From an uncultured Rhodobacterales bacterium (GTDB taxonomy: Bacteria; Pseudomonadota; Alphaproteobacteria; Rhodobacterales; Rhodobacteraceae), in NCBI GenBank assembly GCA_903873585.1, contig CAIQOV010000049.1, positions 62,001 to 126,000 of the forward strand: 64,000 nucleotides of DNA, read 5' to 3'. Shown here in pieces: positions 52,084-61,448 of this stretch. The notes beneath the pieces are model-generated. The model searched no databases. It worked only from the letters and a program-made list of their open reading frames with translations, and was not told the DNA's origin. How positions within the stretch are numbered: the first letter of the stretch is position 1; every line of letters begins with the position of its first letter. A program made the translations under genes and the position numbers.

Positions 52084-53894
52084 CAAAACGCCTGCCCCAA
52101 TCCAACGTAAATCTGCACGCCACTGCCCACGGCCCCGTGCACCGGCAGCGCCAAGTCTAGCCGGATCGGTCCCACCGCCGTGCCGTAGCGCAGGCCCAGC
52201 CCAGCGCCGGCTTGCCAATCGCTGTTCGCCCCCGTCACCGTGCCTTGCCCGACAGCGCCCGCATCCACAAAGCCCACCACGCCGATATTGGCGCTCACCT
52301 TCACCCGCGCCTCGACCGAGGCTGCAACAAAGGCCGTGCCGCCCGTATCTACCCAAGTCGAGCCGTCTTGCACCGAGATCCCTAGGCTTTGATAGGCCTG
52401 CCCCCGCACCGTGCCGCCGCCGCCGGAATAGAACAAATCGGTGCGCGGGGTGCCAAGGGCTGACGCCCAAAGAATAGCGCCGCCTTGCACACGGCCCGCC
52501 AGCACCGCGCCACCCTTTGCGCCCAAGGCCCTATAGGCGCGGGCATCCAAGGTTAGGCGTGCGCCATCGTCGGTTGCCCCAAAGCCGAAAAAGGGCTTGG
52601 CCCCTAGGTCAAGATAATAGCCCTTAGTCGCATCTGTCTTGCTGTCGCGCCGGTCTAACGTGGCCCCCAGCGGCAGTTGCAAACTGCGATAGGTGAAATT
52701 GCCTGCGCTGTCGTGGCCATCGGAAAAGTCATAGGCCACCGCCGCATGCGCTGTCAGCGTGTCGCTGAAATAATGCGTTAGGCCCACGCCCAGCGCCAAA
52801 GTGTCGGCGGTGTAGTCGGCATCGTCTTTATGGCCCAAGGCGGCTGACAGGTTCAGCGTTGAATCGGCATCGGGCGTGGCGGGGCGGTCTAGCGTGGTGC
52901 CCAGCGCGTAATCCAACCCGCTGCCCGAAGCGACGATGTTGCTCACCGCGCCTGTTACTTCAAACCGTTCGCCCCCGCCCAGAAGGTTGCGGTGTAACCA
53001 ACTGCCATTGACGCTTAGGCCGTCATTCGTCGCCACCTCGGCCCCAAAGGCGTAGCGGCGGGGCAGGGCTTCAGAGAGGTCGGCGGTGATGCCCAAAAGG
53101 TCGGGCGGGATGATGGTATCAGCCTCGGTCAAAGTGACGGATGAAAACACCCCGCTGCGGCGCAGACGCTGGGCTGCGCGAACCTCTTCGGCGGGGTCAA
53201 AGCGCTTGTCCGTCGGAAGGCCCGCAATCTTGCGCACGCGGTCGGGGCGGATATTTGTGGCGCCCTTCACCGTTAAATCGCCAAAGCGCAGAACGGGGCC
53301 GGGGTTTAGCCGCACGTCGACCGAAAGGGTGGCGCTGGCATGGTCGGCGGTAAGCGCTTGCTGTGCCACGGCGGCCTTGGCATGGCCGTGGCCCCGCCAG
53401 CCTTCAATCCCCGCCAGCACCGCTGCTTGCACTTGGCCCGCCCCCGCCAACTGGCCTGTGGCAAAGTCTGACGGCAGGGCTTGGCCCTGTGCCAAGGGTG
53501 CTACTTTGGCGGTGGAAAAGACAAAGGCAGGGCCGGGGTCAACACTGACCACCACCTTGCCAATGGCGCTGGGCGCATCGAGCGGGGCGATGCTGTCAGC
53601 CTCTCGCCCGTCAATCAAGACGTGGATCACGGGGCCATAGTGACCTGCGGCATACAGGGCTGACAAAAGCTTGCCATATTCCGCCCGCGCATCGGCGAAC
53701 AGGTCTAGCGCCGCTTTGTCCTTACCCGCCCCCACCAAGCCCGAGGCGGCGCGCAATTCGCGCGCCAGCACCTTATCGCTGCCGGACACGGTGAAGGTCA
53801 CGCCCTCTACCGCACGGCCCGGCAACGCACCTGCCACCAGTACCGCCAAAATGGCAGCGCTGGCCCAAAGCTTATGACTGACCGAAAGACCCAT
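52083..53894 (-). CDS. tamA: translocation and assembly module protein TamA (Omp85 family)
   Basis: A 603-residue outer-membrane barrel with signal peptide (ending LPGRA), three POTRA domains (GVTFTVSGSDKVLARELRAASGL; VVVSVDPGPAFVFS; VLRFGDLTVKGATNIRPDRVRKIAGL) and an Omp85 barrel with YSGGGGTVRGQAYQSLG (the VRGY-like lid motif) and a last strand ending in F. It forms a transcriptional unit with tamB. Confidence 0.95.
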   Translation of the reverse strand: MGLSVSHKLWASAAILAVLVAGALPGRAVEGVTFTVSGSDKVLARELRAASGLVGAGKDKAALDLFADARAEYGKLLSALYAAGHYGPVIHVLIDGREADSIAPLDAPSAIGKVVVSVDPGPAFVFSTAKVAPLAQGQALPSDFATGQLAGAGQVQAAVLAGIEGWRGHGHAKAAVAQQALTADHASATLSVDVRLNPGPVLRFGDLTVKGATNIRPDRVRKIAGLPTDKRFDPAEEVRAAQRLRRSGVFSSVTLTEADTIIPPDLLGITADLSEALPRRYAFGAEVATNDGLSVNGSWLHRNLLGGGERFEVTGAVSNIVASGSGLDYALGTTLDRPATPDADSTLNLSAALGHKDDADYTADTLALGVGLTHYFSDTLTAHAAVAYDFSDGHDSAGNFTYRSLQLPLGATLDRRDSKTDATKGYYLDLGAKPFFGFGATDDGARLTLDARAYRALGAKGGAVLAGRVQGGAILWASALGTPRTDLFYSGGGGTVRGQAYQSLGISVQDGSTWVDTGGTAFVAASVEARVKVSANIGVVGFVDAGAVGQGTVTGANSDWQAGAGLGLRYGTAVGPIRLDLALPVHGAVGSGVQIYVGLGQAF

Positions 53895-54032
53895 GCTGGA
53901 AGTATATCCCCTTCGCCCGTTCTAAGCCATCCTGCGCCGCCTTCAACTTACATTGATCAGGCCCGCCCGCCGGAAAGGGCTGGATTTTTCTGCGCCCCCA
54001 TTGGAAAAGGTGCCAACCATAGGAGCGCGCGC

Positions 54033-55061
54033 ATGACATATATCCCCGCCGAAACCCGTTACGACCAGATGATTTACAACCGCTGCGGCAAGACCGGCCT
54101 GAAACTGCCGGCCATTTCGTTGGGCCTGTGGCACAACTTTGGCGATGATACGCCGCATCAGACCAAGCAGGCCATCTTGCACACCGCCTTTGATCTGGGC
54201 ATCACGCATTTTGACATCGCCAACAACTATGGCCCCCCCGCAGGGTCAGCCGAAACCGCGTTTGGCCGGATTATGGCCGAAGATTTCAGGGATCTGCGCG
54301 ATGAGATGATCATCTCGTCCAAGGCCGGCTATCATATGTGGAACGGCCCTTACGGCGAATGGGGCAGCCGCAAGTATCTGGTGGCATCGTGCGACCAAAG
54401 CCTGAAGCGCACGGGCCTGGAATACTTCGACATCTTCTATTCGCACCGCTTTGATCCTGATACGCCTTTGGAAGAAACCATGGGCGCGCTGGATTACATC
54501 GTGCGTTCAGGCCGCGCGCTGTATGCGGGGATTTCCAGCTACAACAGCCAGCGCACGCGCGAGGCGGCGGCGATTTTGAAAGACCTTGGCACGCCCTGCA
54601 TCATTCACCAGCCGTCTTACAACATTCTGAACCGCTGGGTTGAAACGGATGGCTTGAAAGAGACGTTGGGCGATCTGGGCATGGGTTCCATCGCCTTTGT
54701 GCCCTTGGCGCAGGGGATGCTGACGAACAAGTACCTCAAGGGCATTCCCAACGGCAGCCGCGCGTCCCAAGGCAAAAGCCTTGATCCGGGAGTGCTAACC
54801 GATCACGCCGTGGCCAGCCTGAACAAGCTGAACGATCTGGCGGCTTCGCGCGGCCAAACCTTGGCGCAAATGGCGCTGGCTTGGGTGCTGCGCGATGGGG
54901 GCATCACATCAGCCCTGATCGGGGCTTCTAAGCCTGAACAGGTCATTGATTGCGTCGGGGCCTTGGCGAACCTGTCTTTCACCGCCGCCGAACTGGCCGA
55001 GATTGACCGCATCAGCCTAGAGCGTGACATCAACCTTTGGGCAAAATCCTCGTCCGACTAA
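54033..55061 (+). CDS. aldo/keto reductase, YghZ-like
   Basis: A 342-residue NADPH-dependent reductase. The tetrad is visible: Asp and Tyr in HFDIANNYGPP, Lys in IISSKAGYHMW, His in IFYSHRFDPDTP. The WGSRKYLVASCDQSLKR stretch is typical of the YghZ/GpR group, which reduces L-glyceraldehyde 3-phosphate and methylglyoxal; this specificity is inferred. The ATG at 54033 follows taggagcgcgc; the track start at 53874 lies in tamA. Confidence 0.92.
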   Translation: MTYIPAETRYDQMIYNRCGKTGLKLPAISLGLWHNFGDDTPHQTKQAILHTAFDLGITHFDIANNYGPPAGSAETAFGRIMAEDFRDLRDEMIISSKAGYHMWNGPYGEWGSRKYLVASCDQSLKRTGLEYFDIFYSHRFDPDTPLEETMGALDYIVRSGRALYAGISSYNSQRTREAAAILKDLGTPCIIHQPSYNILNRWVETDGLKETLGDLGMGSIAFVPLAQGMLTNKYLKGIPNGSRASQGKSLDPGVLTDHAVASLNKLNDLAASRGQTLAQMALAWVLRDGGITSALIGASKPEQVIDCVGALANLSFTAAELAEIDRISLERDINLWAKSSSD

Positions 55062-55094
55062 GCGCACGTGACCCAAGGGCGCACACCCCTTGGG

Positions 55095-55829
55095 TCAGCC
55101 TTTGCGGCTGGTGGTGACGTAATTGACCGACAGGTCGCGGGCAGACAGGCTCCACCCCCACGAGATGGGGTTAAAGACCATGCCTTTGCGGTCAACGGGC
55201 GTTAGGCCCGCGCGGTTGATTAGGGCATACAACTCATCGGGTGTGATGAACTTGGCCCAGTCATGCGTGCCTTTGGGCAACCAGCGCATCACCCATTCCG
55301 CCCCGATGATCGCCATCAGATAGCTTTTGGGGTTACGGTTCAGGGTGGAACACAGCATGATCCCGCCGGATTTGAGCAGATCATGGCAGGCGGTCAGATA
55401 GGCCAAAGGGTCGCTGACGTGTTCAACCACTTCCATGTTCAAAACCACATCAAACTGCTCACCCGCCGCCGCCAGATCTTCGGCGGTGGTGAAGCGATAG
55501 TCGATGGCAAGGCCAGAGGCTTGGGCGTGCACCTGCGCCACCGGAATGTTGCGCGGTGCGGCATCGGCCCCTACCACTTCGGCCCCCAAGCGCGCCATGG
55601 GTTCTGACAAAAGCCCCCCGCCGCAGCCAATGTCTAAAATCCGCAGCCCTGCAAAGGGCAAAGGCTTGGTCAAGTCCCGCCCATATTCGGCGGCGATTTG
55701 GGTTGTGATATAGTCTAACCGGCAGGGGTTCATCAAATGCAGCGGGCGGAATTTGCCGTTGGGGTTCCACCATTCGGCGGCCATCGCTTCAAATTTAGCG
55801 ACTTCACTGGGGTCGATGGTGGTTTGCAT
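55095..55829 (-). CDS. ubiG: UbiG ubiquinone biosynthesis O-methyltransferase
   Basis: A 244-residue SAM methyltransferase that performs the two O-methylations of ubiquinone. Markers are [32 protein letters not shown], the SAM motif [36 protein letters not shown] and [14 protein letters not shown]. It is convergent with the aldo/keto reductase and divergent from pip. Confidence 0.97.
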   Translation of the reverse strand: MQTTIDPSEVAKFEAMAAEWWNPNGKFRPLHLMNPCRLDYITTQIAAEYGRDLTKPLPFAGLRILDIGCGGGLLSEPMARLGAEVVGADAAPRNIPVAQVHAQASGLAIDYRFTTAEDLAAAGEQFDVVLNMEVVEHVSDPLAYLTACHDLLKSGGIMLCSTLNRNPKSYLMAIIGAEWVMRWLPKGTHDWAKFITPDELYALINRAGLTPVDRKGMVFNPISWGWSLSARDLSVNYVTTSRKG

Positions 55830-55886
55830 GGCAAAAATCCTTCAAATGTCGTGTCAGCCGCTGTTAGAAACGTTATATAGGGCCTT

Positions 55887-56867
55887 ATGGATCATAGAGC
55901 AGGCCCAAAACGCGCGTCGGACTATCTTTACCCGCAGATCGAACCCTTCGATCAGCGCGTGATTGATGTTGGGCAGGGGCATAGCATCTATGTTGAACAA
56001 TGCGGCAACCCCCAAGGCGCGCCGGTTCTGGTGCTGCACGGCGGGCCGGGGGGCGGGTGTAGCCCTGCGATGCGGCGCTATTTTGACCCGCTGCATTACC
56101 GGATTGTGCTGTTTGACCAGCGCGGATGTGGCCGTTCGCGCCCCCATGCGCGGGTTGAAGCGAACACGACATGGGATTTGGTCGCTGATATTGAACGCAT
56201 CCGCACTGATCTGGGGGTCGATAAGTTCATCCTGTTCGGCGGCAGTTGGGGGGCCGCGCTTGCGCTGATCTACGCCATCACCCACCCCGCCCATGTCGCC
56301 CATCTGGTGCTGCGCGGCATTTTCTTGATGACGCGGTCGGAACTCGATTGGTTCTATGGTGGCGGGGCGGGGGCGTTTTTTCCGGATCTATGGGCGCGTT
56401 TCTTGGCCCCCATTCCTGAGCATGAGCAAGCCGACCTGATCGGTGCTTATCACCGCCGCCTGTTCTCGGGCGACTTGGCGGAAGAGATCAAGCTGGGGCG
56501 TGTCTGGTCGAATTGGGAAAACGCGCTGGCCTCGATCGCATCGGACGGCCCGTTTGGCGAAGGCCCGGCTGATTATGCCCGCGCCTTTGCCCGGCTGGAA
56601 AACCACTATTTCCAGAACGCTGGCTTCTTGGAATCCGACGGCTGGATCATGCAAAACCGTGCGCAGATTGAACATATCGGGGCGACCTTGGTGCAGGGCA
56701 GGCTAGACATGATCTGCCCGCCCAAGGCGGCGTGGACGCTGGCGCAGGGCTGGGCAAAATGCGATTTGCGGCTGATCCCCTTAGCAGGGCACGCCCTGTC
56801 AGAGCCGGGCATATCCGAGGCGTTGGTGGCCACCATGAACAGCCTGCGCAGCGACTTTCCGCGCTAG
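55887..56867 (+). CDS. pip: prolyl aminopeptidase (proline iminopeptidase)
   Basis: A 326-residue alpha/beta hydrolase of family S33 that removes N-terminal proline. The start SDYLYPQIEPFDQRVIDVG, oxyanion HGGPGGGCSP, nucleophile elbow GGSWGAALAL, Asp in QGRLDMICPP and His in AGHALSEPG are typical. The stop codon overlaps that of the convergent amidohydrolase by four bases (CTAG). Confidence 0.95.
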   Translation: MDHRAGPKRASDYLYPQIEPFDQRVIDVGQGHSIYVEQCGNPQGAPVLVLHGGPGGGCSPAMRRYFDPLHYRIVLFDQRGCGRSRPHARVEANTTWDLVADIERIRTDLGVDKFILFGGSWGAALALIYAITHPAHVAHLVLRGIFLMTRSELDWFYGGGAGAFFPDLWARFLAPIPEHEQADLIGAYHRRLFSGDLAEEIKLGRVWSNWENALASIASDGPFGEGPADYARAFARLENHYFQNAGFLESDGWIMQNRAQIEHIGATLVQGRLDMICPPKAAWTLAQGWAKCDLRLIPLAGHALSEPGISEALVATMNSLRSDFPR

Positions 56868-58444
56868 GCCTGTTCGCCATCCACATAAACGCCCGCAATT
56901 TCAACCGCATCAGGGCGCTGGGCTAACCCCTGCACATCCCCACGCAGCAGCACCACATCGGCGCGCATCCCGACGGCAAGCTGCCCGCGCAGGGTGTCGG
57001 TGAACAGCGCATAGCTGCCAGCGTGGGTATAAGCGGCCAAAGCTTCGGCCAAGGTCAGCCGCTGGTCGGGTTGCCCTTGGCCCCAAGGCTGGCGCGACAG
57101 GGCGCAGTGCAAGGCGTGCAGGGGCGATAGCGGAGACACTGGCCAATCTGTGCCATAGGCCAGCACAACGCCTTGGTCTTTGATCGCCCGCCAAGGAAAG
57201 GTGTCTTTCCACCGCGCTTGCCCCATGATCGACACGGTGGGTTCCAAGGGCAAACCCGCCAGCCCCGGCGGATGCACGGGCTGCATGGATGCCACCACCC
57301 CCAAAGCGGCCAACCTCGGCAGGTCGGTGGGGTGGATCATGTCGATATGTTCAATCCGATGCCGCGCATCGCGGGGGCCGTTCTTGGCGCGGGCGGCGGC
57401 GTAGCCATCCAGCGTGGCACGCACCGCGCCATCGCCCACGGCGTGAACGGCAATTTGCAGGCCAAGCGCATAGGCTTCGATGCAGATTTGCGCAAACTCT
57501 TCAGCGTCAAACAGCGGAGCGGATCGAAATCCCGCCTTTTGCGGGTAATCATCGGTGCGAAAGGCGGTCCACGTATCAAACACGCCGTCCATGAACATTT
57601 TCACACGGCCAAAGCTTAGGCGACCAACGGGAGGTTGGGTGGCGGCGCGCAGCAGTTCCGCGCGGCGGGCGGGGGATTGGCCGGGAACCAGCGTCATGGG
57701 CAGGCTGACATTCAGGGGCAGGCCGTCTTGGGCCAACTCCTTAAGCAAGTCCGCCTGATACAGGTTGCCGTCCATATTCACCACGGTGGTGATCCCGTGG
57801 CGCAGGCATTCCTGCATGGCGCGCAGCAAAGCCGCCTTGTCGCTGGCGCGCTGGGCGGGGGTGATGGCTTGCGGCTCTTGCCCTGACAGGCCCAAACCTT
57901 CGCGCCCGCCCGAAGGGGCAAGGCGGCGCACAAGGTCCATCGCGGCGAATTCGCGCAACTCTCCGGTGGCCAGCCCGTCTGGGCCCGTCACCACCTCGGC
58001 CCCCGCCCCAGCATCGGCGCCGTGCAAAATGCCCGCCGCTTGCAAAGCCGCCGTATTGGCCCAAGCGCAGTGAAAATCGGTGGAGGTGATGCACAGCGCG
58101 CGGTCAGCCAGCACCGCATCCAAAGCGTGGCGGTCGGGGCGGCTTTCGCCCAACAGATCGTAATTCGCGCCGTAAGCGCAGACCATATCCCCGTCAGGCG
58201 TGGCGGCAGCGTGGCTGATCAGGGCCACCCGCAGCGCGCCCGCGTCATGCACCTGCGACAGGTTCAACTGCGCCAGCGTCACCCCGCCGCCAAACAAATG
58301 CGCATGGCTTTCGCAAAAAGCGGGCAGGGCGAGCAAGCCTTCGCCCTGTTTGGACGCCGGAACGATCCGCGCAATCCGCCCATCTTGTAGGTGCAGGTCA
58401 AACAGGCCCTCTTGCCCAAACAGGCGCACAGAGTCCAGCACCAT
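56864..58444 (-). CDS. YtcJ-type amidohydrolase (amidohydrolase family 3)
   Basis: A 526-residue metal-dependent hydrolase. The first metal motif is ESHAHLFGGG, the later metal His residues occur in IAVHAVGDGAVRATLD and RHRIEHIDMIHP, and the Asp in YGTDWPVSPLSP. The family deformylates or hydrolyses exocyclic N-acyl groups (NfdA-type); the substrate is unknown. It is the last gene of the six-gene leftward operon and starts 3 bp after the flavoprotein stop. Confidence 0.9.
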   Translation of the reverse strand: MVLDSVRLFGQEGLFDLHLQDGRIARIVPASKQGEGLLALPAFCESHAHLFGGGVTLAQLNLSQVHDAGALRVALISHAAATPDGDMVCAYGANYDLLGESRPDRHALDAVLADRALCITSTDFHCAWANTAALQAAGILHGADAGAGAEVVTGPDGLATGELREFAAMDLVRRLAPSGGREGLGLSGQEPQAITPAQRASDKAALLRAMQECLRHGITTVVNMDGNLYQADLLKELAQDGLPLNVSLPMTLVPGQSPARRAELLRAATQPPVGRLSFGRVKMFMDGVFDTWTAFRTDDYPQKAGFRSAPLFDAEEFAQICIEAYALGLQIAVHAVGDGAVRATLDGYAAARAKNGPRDARHRIEHIDMIHPTDLPRLAALGVVASMQPVHPPGLAGLPLEPTVSIMGQARWKDTFPWRAIKDQGVVLAYGTDWPVSPLSPLHALHCALSRQPWGQGQPDQRLTLAEALAAYTHAGSYALFTDTLRGQLAVGMRADVVLLRGDVQGLAQRPDAVEIAGVYVDGEQA

Positions 58445-58447
58445 GGC

Positions 58448-60514
58448 CTAATCCTCAATCCTTGTGACTTCGCGGCGGAAGGGCAGCGCGTCGCCCAGAT
58501 CTGGCGCGTCCAGATCGCGGGCATAGCGGTGGCCGGCGTGGGTGGCCCAAGCGATGGGCGCAGGCGCTGCGGCATCGCCGATCACCTTGACCGAGCGTAT
58601 CCCCGCATCGGCCCAATCGCCCTGCCGCGCCATAAGGTCTAAGAACACCCCGTCGTTCGAGGTGCGAGAAGTCACAAGCACCACCACATCGCATTCAATC
58701 AGGCCACGCGCGTCAGTATAGGTGCAGCAGGTTTCCACCCCGCCCGCCTGCACCGCAGCAATCCCAGTGTTCAACCTAATCGCCACGCCCAAGCCCGCCA
58801 AACGGCGGTGAATTTGCGATTGCTCAAGGGTGTTCGCTGTCCAATCCGACACAAAGGCCGATGGCGTCACCAAGGAGACATCGCAGCCCTTTTGCGCGCA
58901 AAGTTCGGCCAGAACGCCGCCCATGTAATAGTGATCATCATCAAACACCACGACACGGCCCGAAGGGATGCGGCCTGCCATCAGATCATCGGGCGTAAAT
59001 ATGGGCGTTTGCGCGTTGATCGGCATGGGCACAACGTGCTGGCGCGCCACACCATCGGCCCGCCAAGTAGACCCTGTGGCGACACAAATGTGCTGGAAGC
59101 CAAAGGCCAAAACCTCCTCTGCCGTCAGGCGAGAGCCGGGGTACATCTGCACATTGGGCCGTTGGCCCAACTGATACAGTCGATAATCCGCCACCCGCCC
59201 CCAAGCCGACAGGCCGGGAAGTTGGCGTTCGCGCGCTACTCGGCCACCGTAGCTGTCCAGCGCCTCGGCCACGGCCACGTCATAACCGCGCAGGGCGGCT
59301 GCGCGTGCCGCCTCTAGCCCCGCTGGGCCTGATCCTATTATCAGCACCGACTGGCTTTCGCCTTTCGCTGCGATCTTTTCCGGATGCCAGCCGCGCCGCC
59401 ATTCTTCCATCCACGTCGGGTTCTGTGTGCAGCGGCCCATGCCTTGGGTCATGTCACCCGTCACACAGATGTTGCAGCCGATACATTCGCGGATGTCATC
59501 AATCCGGCCTTCATCAATCTTGCGCGGCAGGAAAGGGTCGGCAATCGACGGGCGCGCACAGCCGATGAAATCCAACCGCCCCTGCTTGATCATCCGTGCC
59601 ATCACATCGGGCGAGGTAAAGCGCCCAACCCCAACCACGGGGCGGGGGCTTAGGTCGCGAATGCCTGTCACCCAAGCCTCTTGCGCGGCCTCTTCCTTGA
59701 ACCGCGAGGGGCCAGAGCAGTCTTCCCACGTGCCCATCGCCAAATCCCACATGTCGGGCAGTTCGGCGTTCATCGCGATGAAATCGCGCACTTCGGCGTT
59801 GGAAAAGCCAAGCTGGCCGATGGTTTCATCCAAAGACACCCGCAGCGTCAGCGCCATCGTATCGCCCACAGCATCGCGCAGATCGGCCAGCACCTCGCGC
59901 GCAAAGCGCGAGCGGTTTTCCAGACTGCCGCCGTATTCATCGCTGCGCTGGTTGGTGGCGCGCGACAGGAAGTGCTGAAAGATGCCAAACCCATGCGCGC
60001 CGTACAGGCAAATCAGATCAAACCCCGCCAATTTGCTGCGCTTGGCGGCGTTCACAAACCAGCGGCGCAGGTTCTTGATATCGGTCTTGTCCATCGCGCG
60101 GGCCTGCACCGGATCGTTGGTAAAGGTGCGGATGGGCAGGGCCGATGGGGCAAGGGGCACTTCTTTGGTGTACATATTTGGGCCGTTGATGCCCGAATAG
60201 GCCAGTTGTATCCCCGCCAAAGCGCCATGGGTTTTCATCGCCGCCGCCATCTTGGCGATCGAGGGGATGTCTTTATCCTCCCACAGGCGCAGTTCGATGA
60301 AGGGGGTGATTTCAGACGAATGGTGCATTTCGGTCTGTTCGGTGAAGATCACACCCCACCCACCTTCAGCCTTGGTGGCGCGCATCGCGGCGGCGGCCGA
60401 AGGGTCGCGGTAGCCGCCGCCGTTGCAATGGGGCACCTGATAAAAGCGGTTCTTTGCCGTCAGCGGGCCAATCGCCATGGGTTCGAACAGAATATCATAG
60501 CGAGGGTCGCGCAT
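58448..60514 (-). CDS. dimethylamine/trimethylamine-dehydrogenase-family iron-sulphur flavoprotein
   Basis: A 688-residue protein laid out like trimethylamine dehydrogenase: an N-terminal FMN barrel, a 4Fe-4S motif CIGCNICV...RCTQNP at about residues 345–365 and a C-terminal ADP/FAD-like domain (VLIIGSGPAGLEAARAA). The Cys in RFYQVPHCNGG is residue 30, the FMN-linking Cys of TMADH. Tyr171 and His174 (LYGAHG) fit the catalytic pair. Residue 60 is Gln (TEQTEMHH), as in dimethylamine dehydrogenase, whereas TMADH has Tyr. This points to a secondary amine substrate; the exact amine is not known. Confidence 0.88.
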   Translation of the reverse strand: MRDPRYDILFEPMAIGPLTAKNRFYQVPHCNGGGYRDPSAAAAMRATKAEGGWGVIFTEQTEMHHSSEITPFIELRLWEDKDIPSIAKMAAAMKTHGALAGIQLAYSGINGPNMYTKEVPLAPSALPIRTFTNDPVQARAMDKTDIKNLRRWFVNAAKRSKLAGFDLICLYGAHGFGIFQHFLSRATNQRSDEYGGSLENRSRFAREVLADLRDAVGDTMALTLRVSLDETIGQLGFSNAEVRDFIAMNAELPDMWDLAMGTWEDCSGPSRFKEEAAQEAWVTGIRDLSPRPVVGVGRFTSPDVMARMIKQGRLDFIGCARPSIADPFLPRKIDEGRIDDIRECIGCNICVTGDMTQGMGRCTQNPTWMEEWRRGWHPEKIAAKGESQSVLIIGSGPAGLEAARAAALRGYDVAVAEALDSYGGRVARERQLPGLSAWGRVADYRLYQLGQRPNVQMYPGSRLTAEEVLAFGFQHICVATGSTWRADGVARQHVVPMPINAQTPIFTPDDLMAGRIPSGRVVVFDDDHYYMGGVLAELCAQKGCDVSLVTPSAFVSDWTANTLEQSQIHRRLAGLGVAIRLNTGIAAVQAGGVETCCTYTDARGLIECDVVVLVTSRTSNDGVFLDLMARQGDWADAGIRSVKVIGDAAAPAPIAWATHAGHRYARDLDAPDLGDALPFRREVTRIED

Positions 60515-60518
60515 CAGA

Positions 60519-61448
60519 TCACACTCGCAAGATCAGTTTGGGCAAAAGGCTTTGCAGTTGGGTTTTGGCGTGATCAATAAAGGCTTGGATCGTCAGCGAG
60601 GAACTGGCCCCCTTGCGGTACAAAAGCCCGATTTGCATGGGCTGCACAGCGCCCGACAGCGGCACAAAGGCCAGCTTTCGCCCATCCGCCGCCAAATTCG
60701 AGAAGGGGCGGAAGTTTGATATGGAATAGCCAAACCCGTTGGCAACCAGCGAACGCACCACCTCTAGATCGCCGCTGCGTTCGACAATGCGCGGCTTGAC
60801 GCCTGCCTTTTCGAACAGCGACAGAAAATAGTCGGCGGAATAGGGAATATCCAGCAAGACCATCGGCAGGTCGCCCAGATCGGTGATCGACAGCGTTTCA
60901 CGGGTGGCAAGCGGGTGGTCGGCGGGCAGGGTGACAAAGGGCGGCAAGGTGCCAAGGTCGATGAAGGTCAGTTCGGGCGGCAAGGCCAGATCATAGGTCA
61001 GAACCACATCCAGCGTGCCGTCAAGCAGGCCCTTTAGCAAAGCACCTTGGTGGGTTTCAAGCTGGTGAAAATCGACAGCCGGATGCAGATCCATGAAACT
61101 GCGGCGCAGTTGGGGCACAACCATGCGCGCAAAGGTCAAAAGGCAACCGATGTTCAGGCTGCCCTTCACGGTGCCATGCAGTTGCGCCGCCAGTTCTGAC
61201 AGGGTGCGTGCGGCGGCAAGGGTGGCGATGGCTTCGCGGATGATCTCGAGCCCGGATGGGGTTGGTGTCATGCCTTGGGTGTGTTTGCGAAAGAACAGGG
61301 GCAGGCCCAGTTCAGCCTCTAGCTGCGCCAAAGCGGTTGAGATTGAAGGGGCGGATACATTCATCCGCTCTGCCGCCAAGGTGACAGATCCGGCTTGGCC
61401 AACGGCCACTAGATATTCCAACTGGCGCAGGGTAAAGCGCGTTGACAT
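60519..61448 (-). CDS. LysR family transcriptional regulator
   Basis: A 309-residue LysR protein. The N-terminal helix-turn-helix is LRQLEYLVAVGQAGSVTLAAERMNVSAPSISTALAQLE and the effector domain follows from residue 90 (GSLNIGCLLTFARMVVPQL). The ATG at 61448 overlaps the DUF1028 stop as TAATG; the track ORF to 61607 is not supported. It lies inside the operon rather than divergent from it. Confidence 0.95.
   Translation of the reverse strand: MSTRFTLRQLEYLVAVGQAGSVTLAAERMNVSAPSISTALAQLEAELGLPLFFRKHTQGMTPTPSGLEIIREAIATLAAARTLSELAAQLHGTVKGSLNIGCLLTFARMVVPQLRRSFMDLHPAVDFHQLETHQGALLKGLLDGTLDVVLTYDLALPPELTFIDLGTLPPFVTLPADHPLATRETLSITDLGDLPMVLLDIPYSADYFLSLFEKAGVKPRIVERSGDLEVVRSLVANGFGYSISNFRPFSNLAADGRKLAFVPLSGAVQPMQIGLLYRKGASSSLTIQAFIDHAKTQLQSLLPKLILRV

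Noticed and set aside
52084-52470. N-terminal extension of the tamB ORF
   Set aside because: It reads the tamA gene in another frame; the ATG at 52083 overlaps the tamA stop and starts a normal signal anchor.
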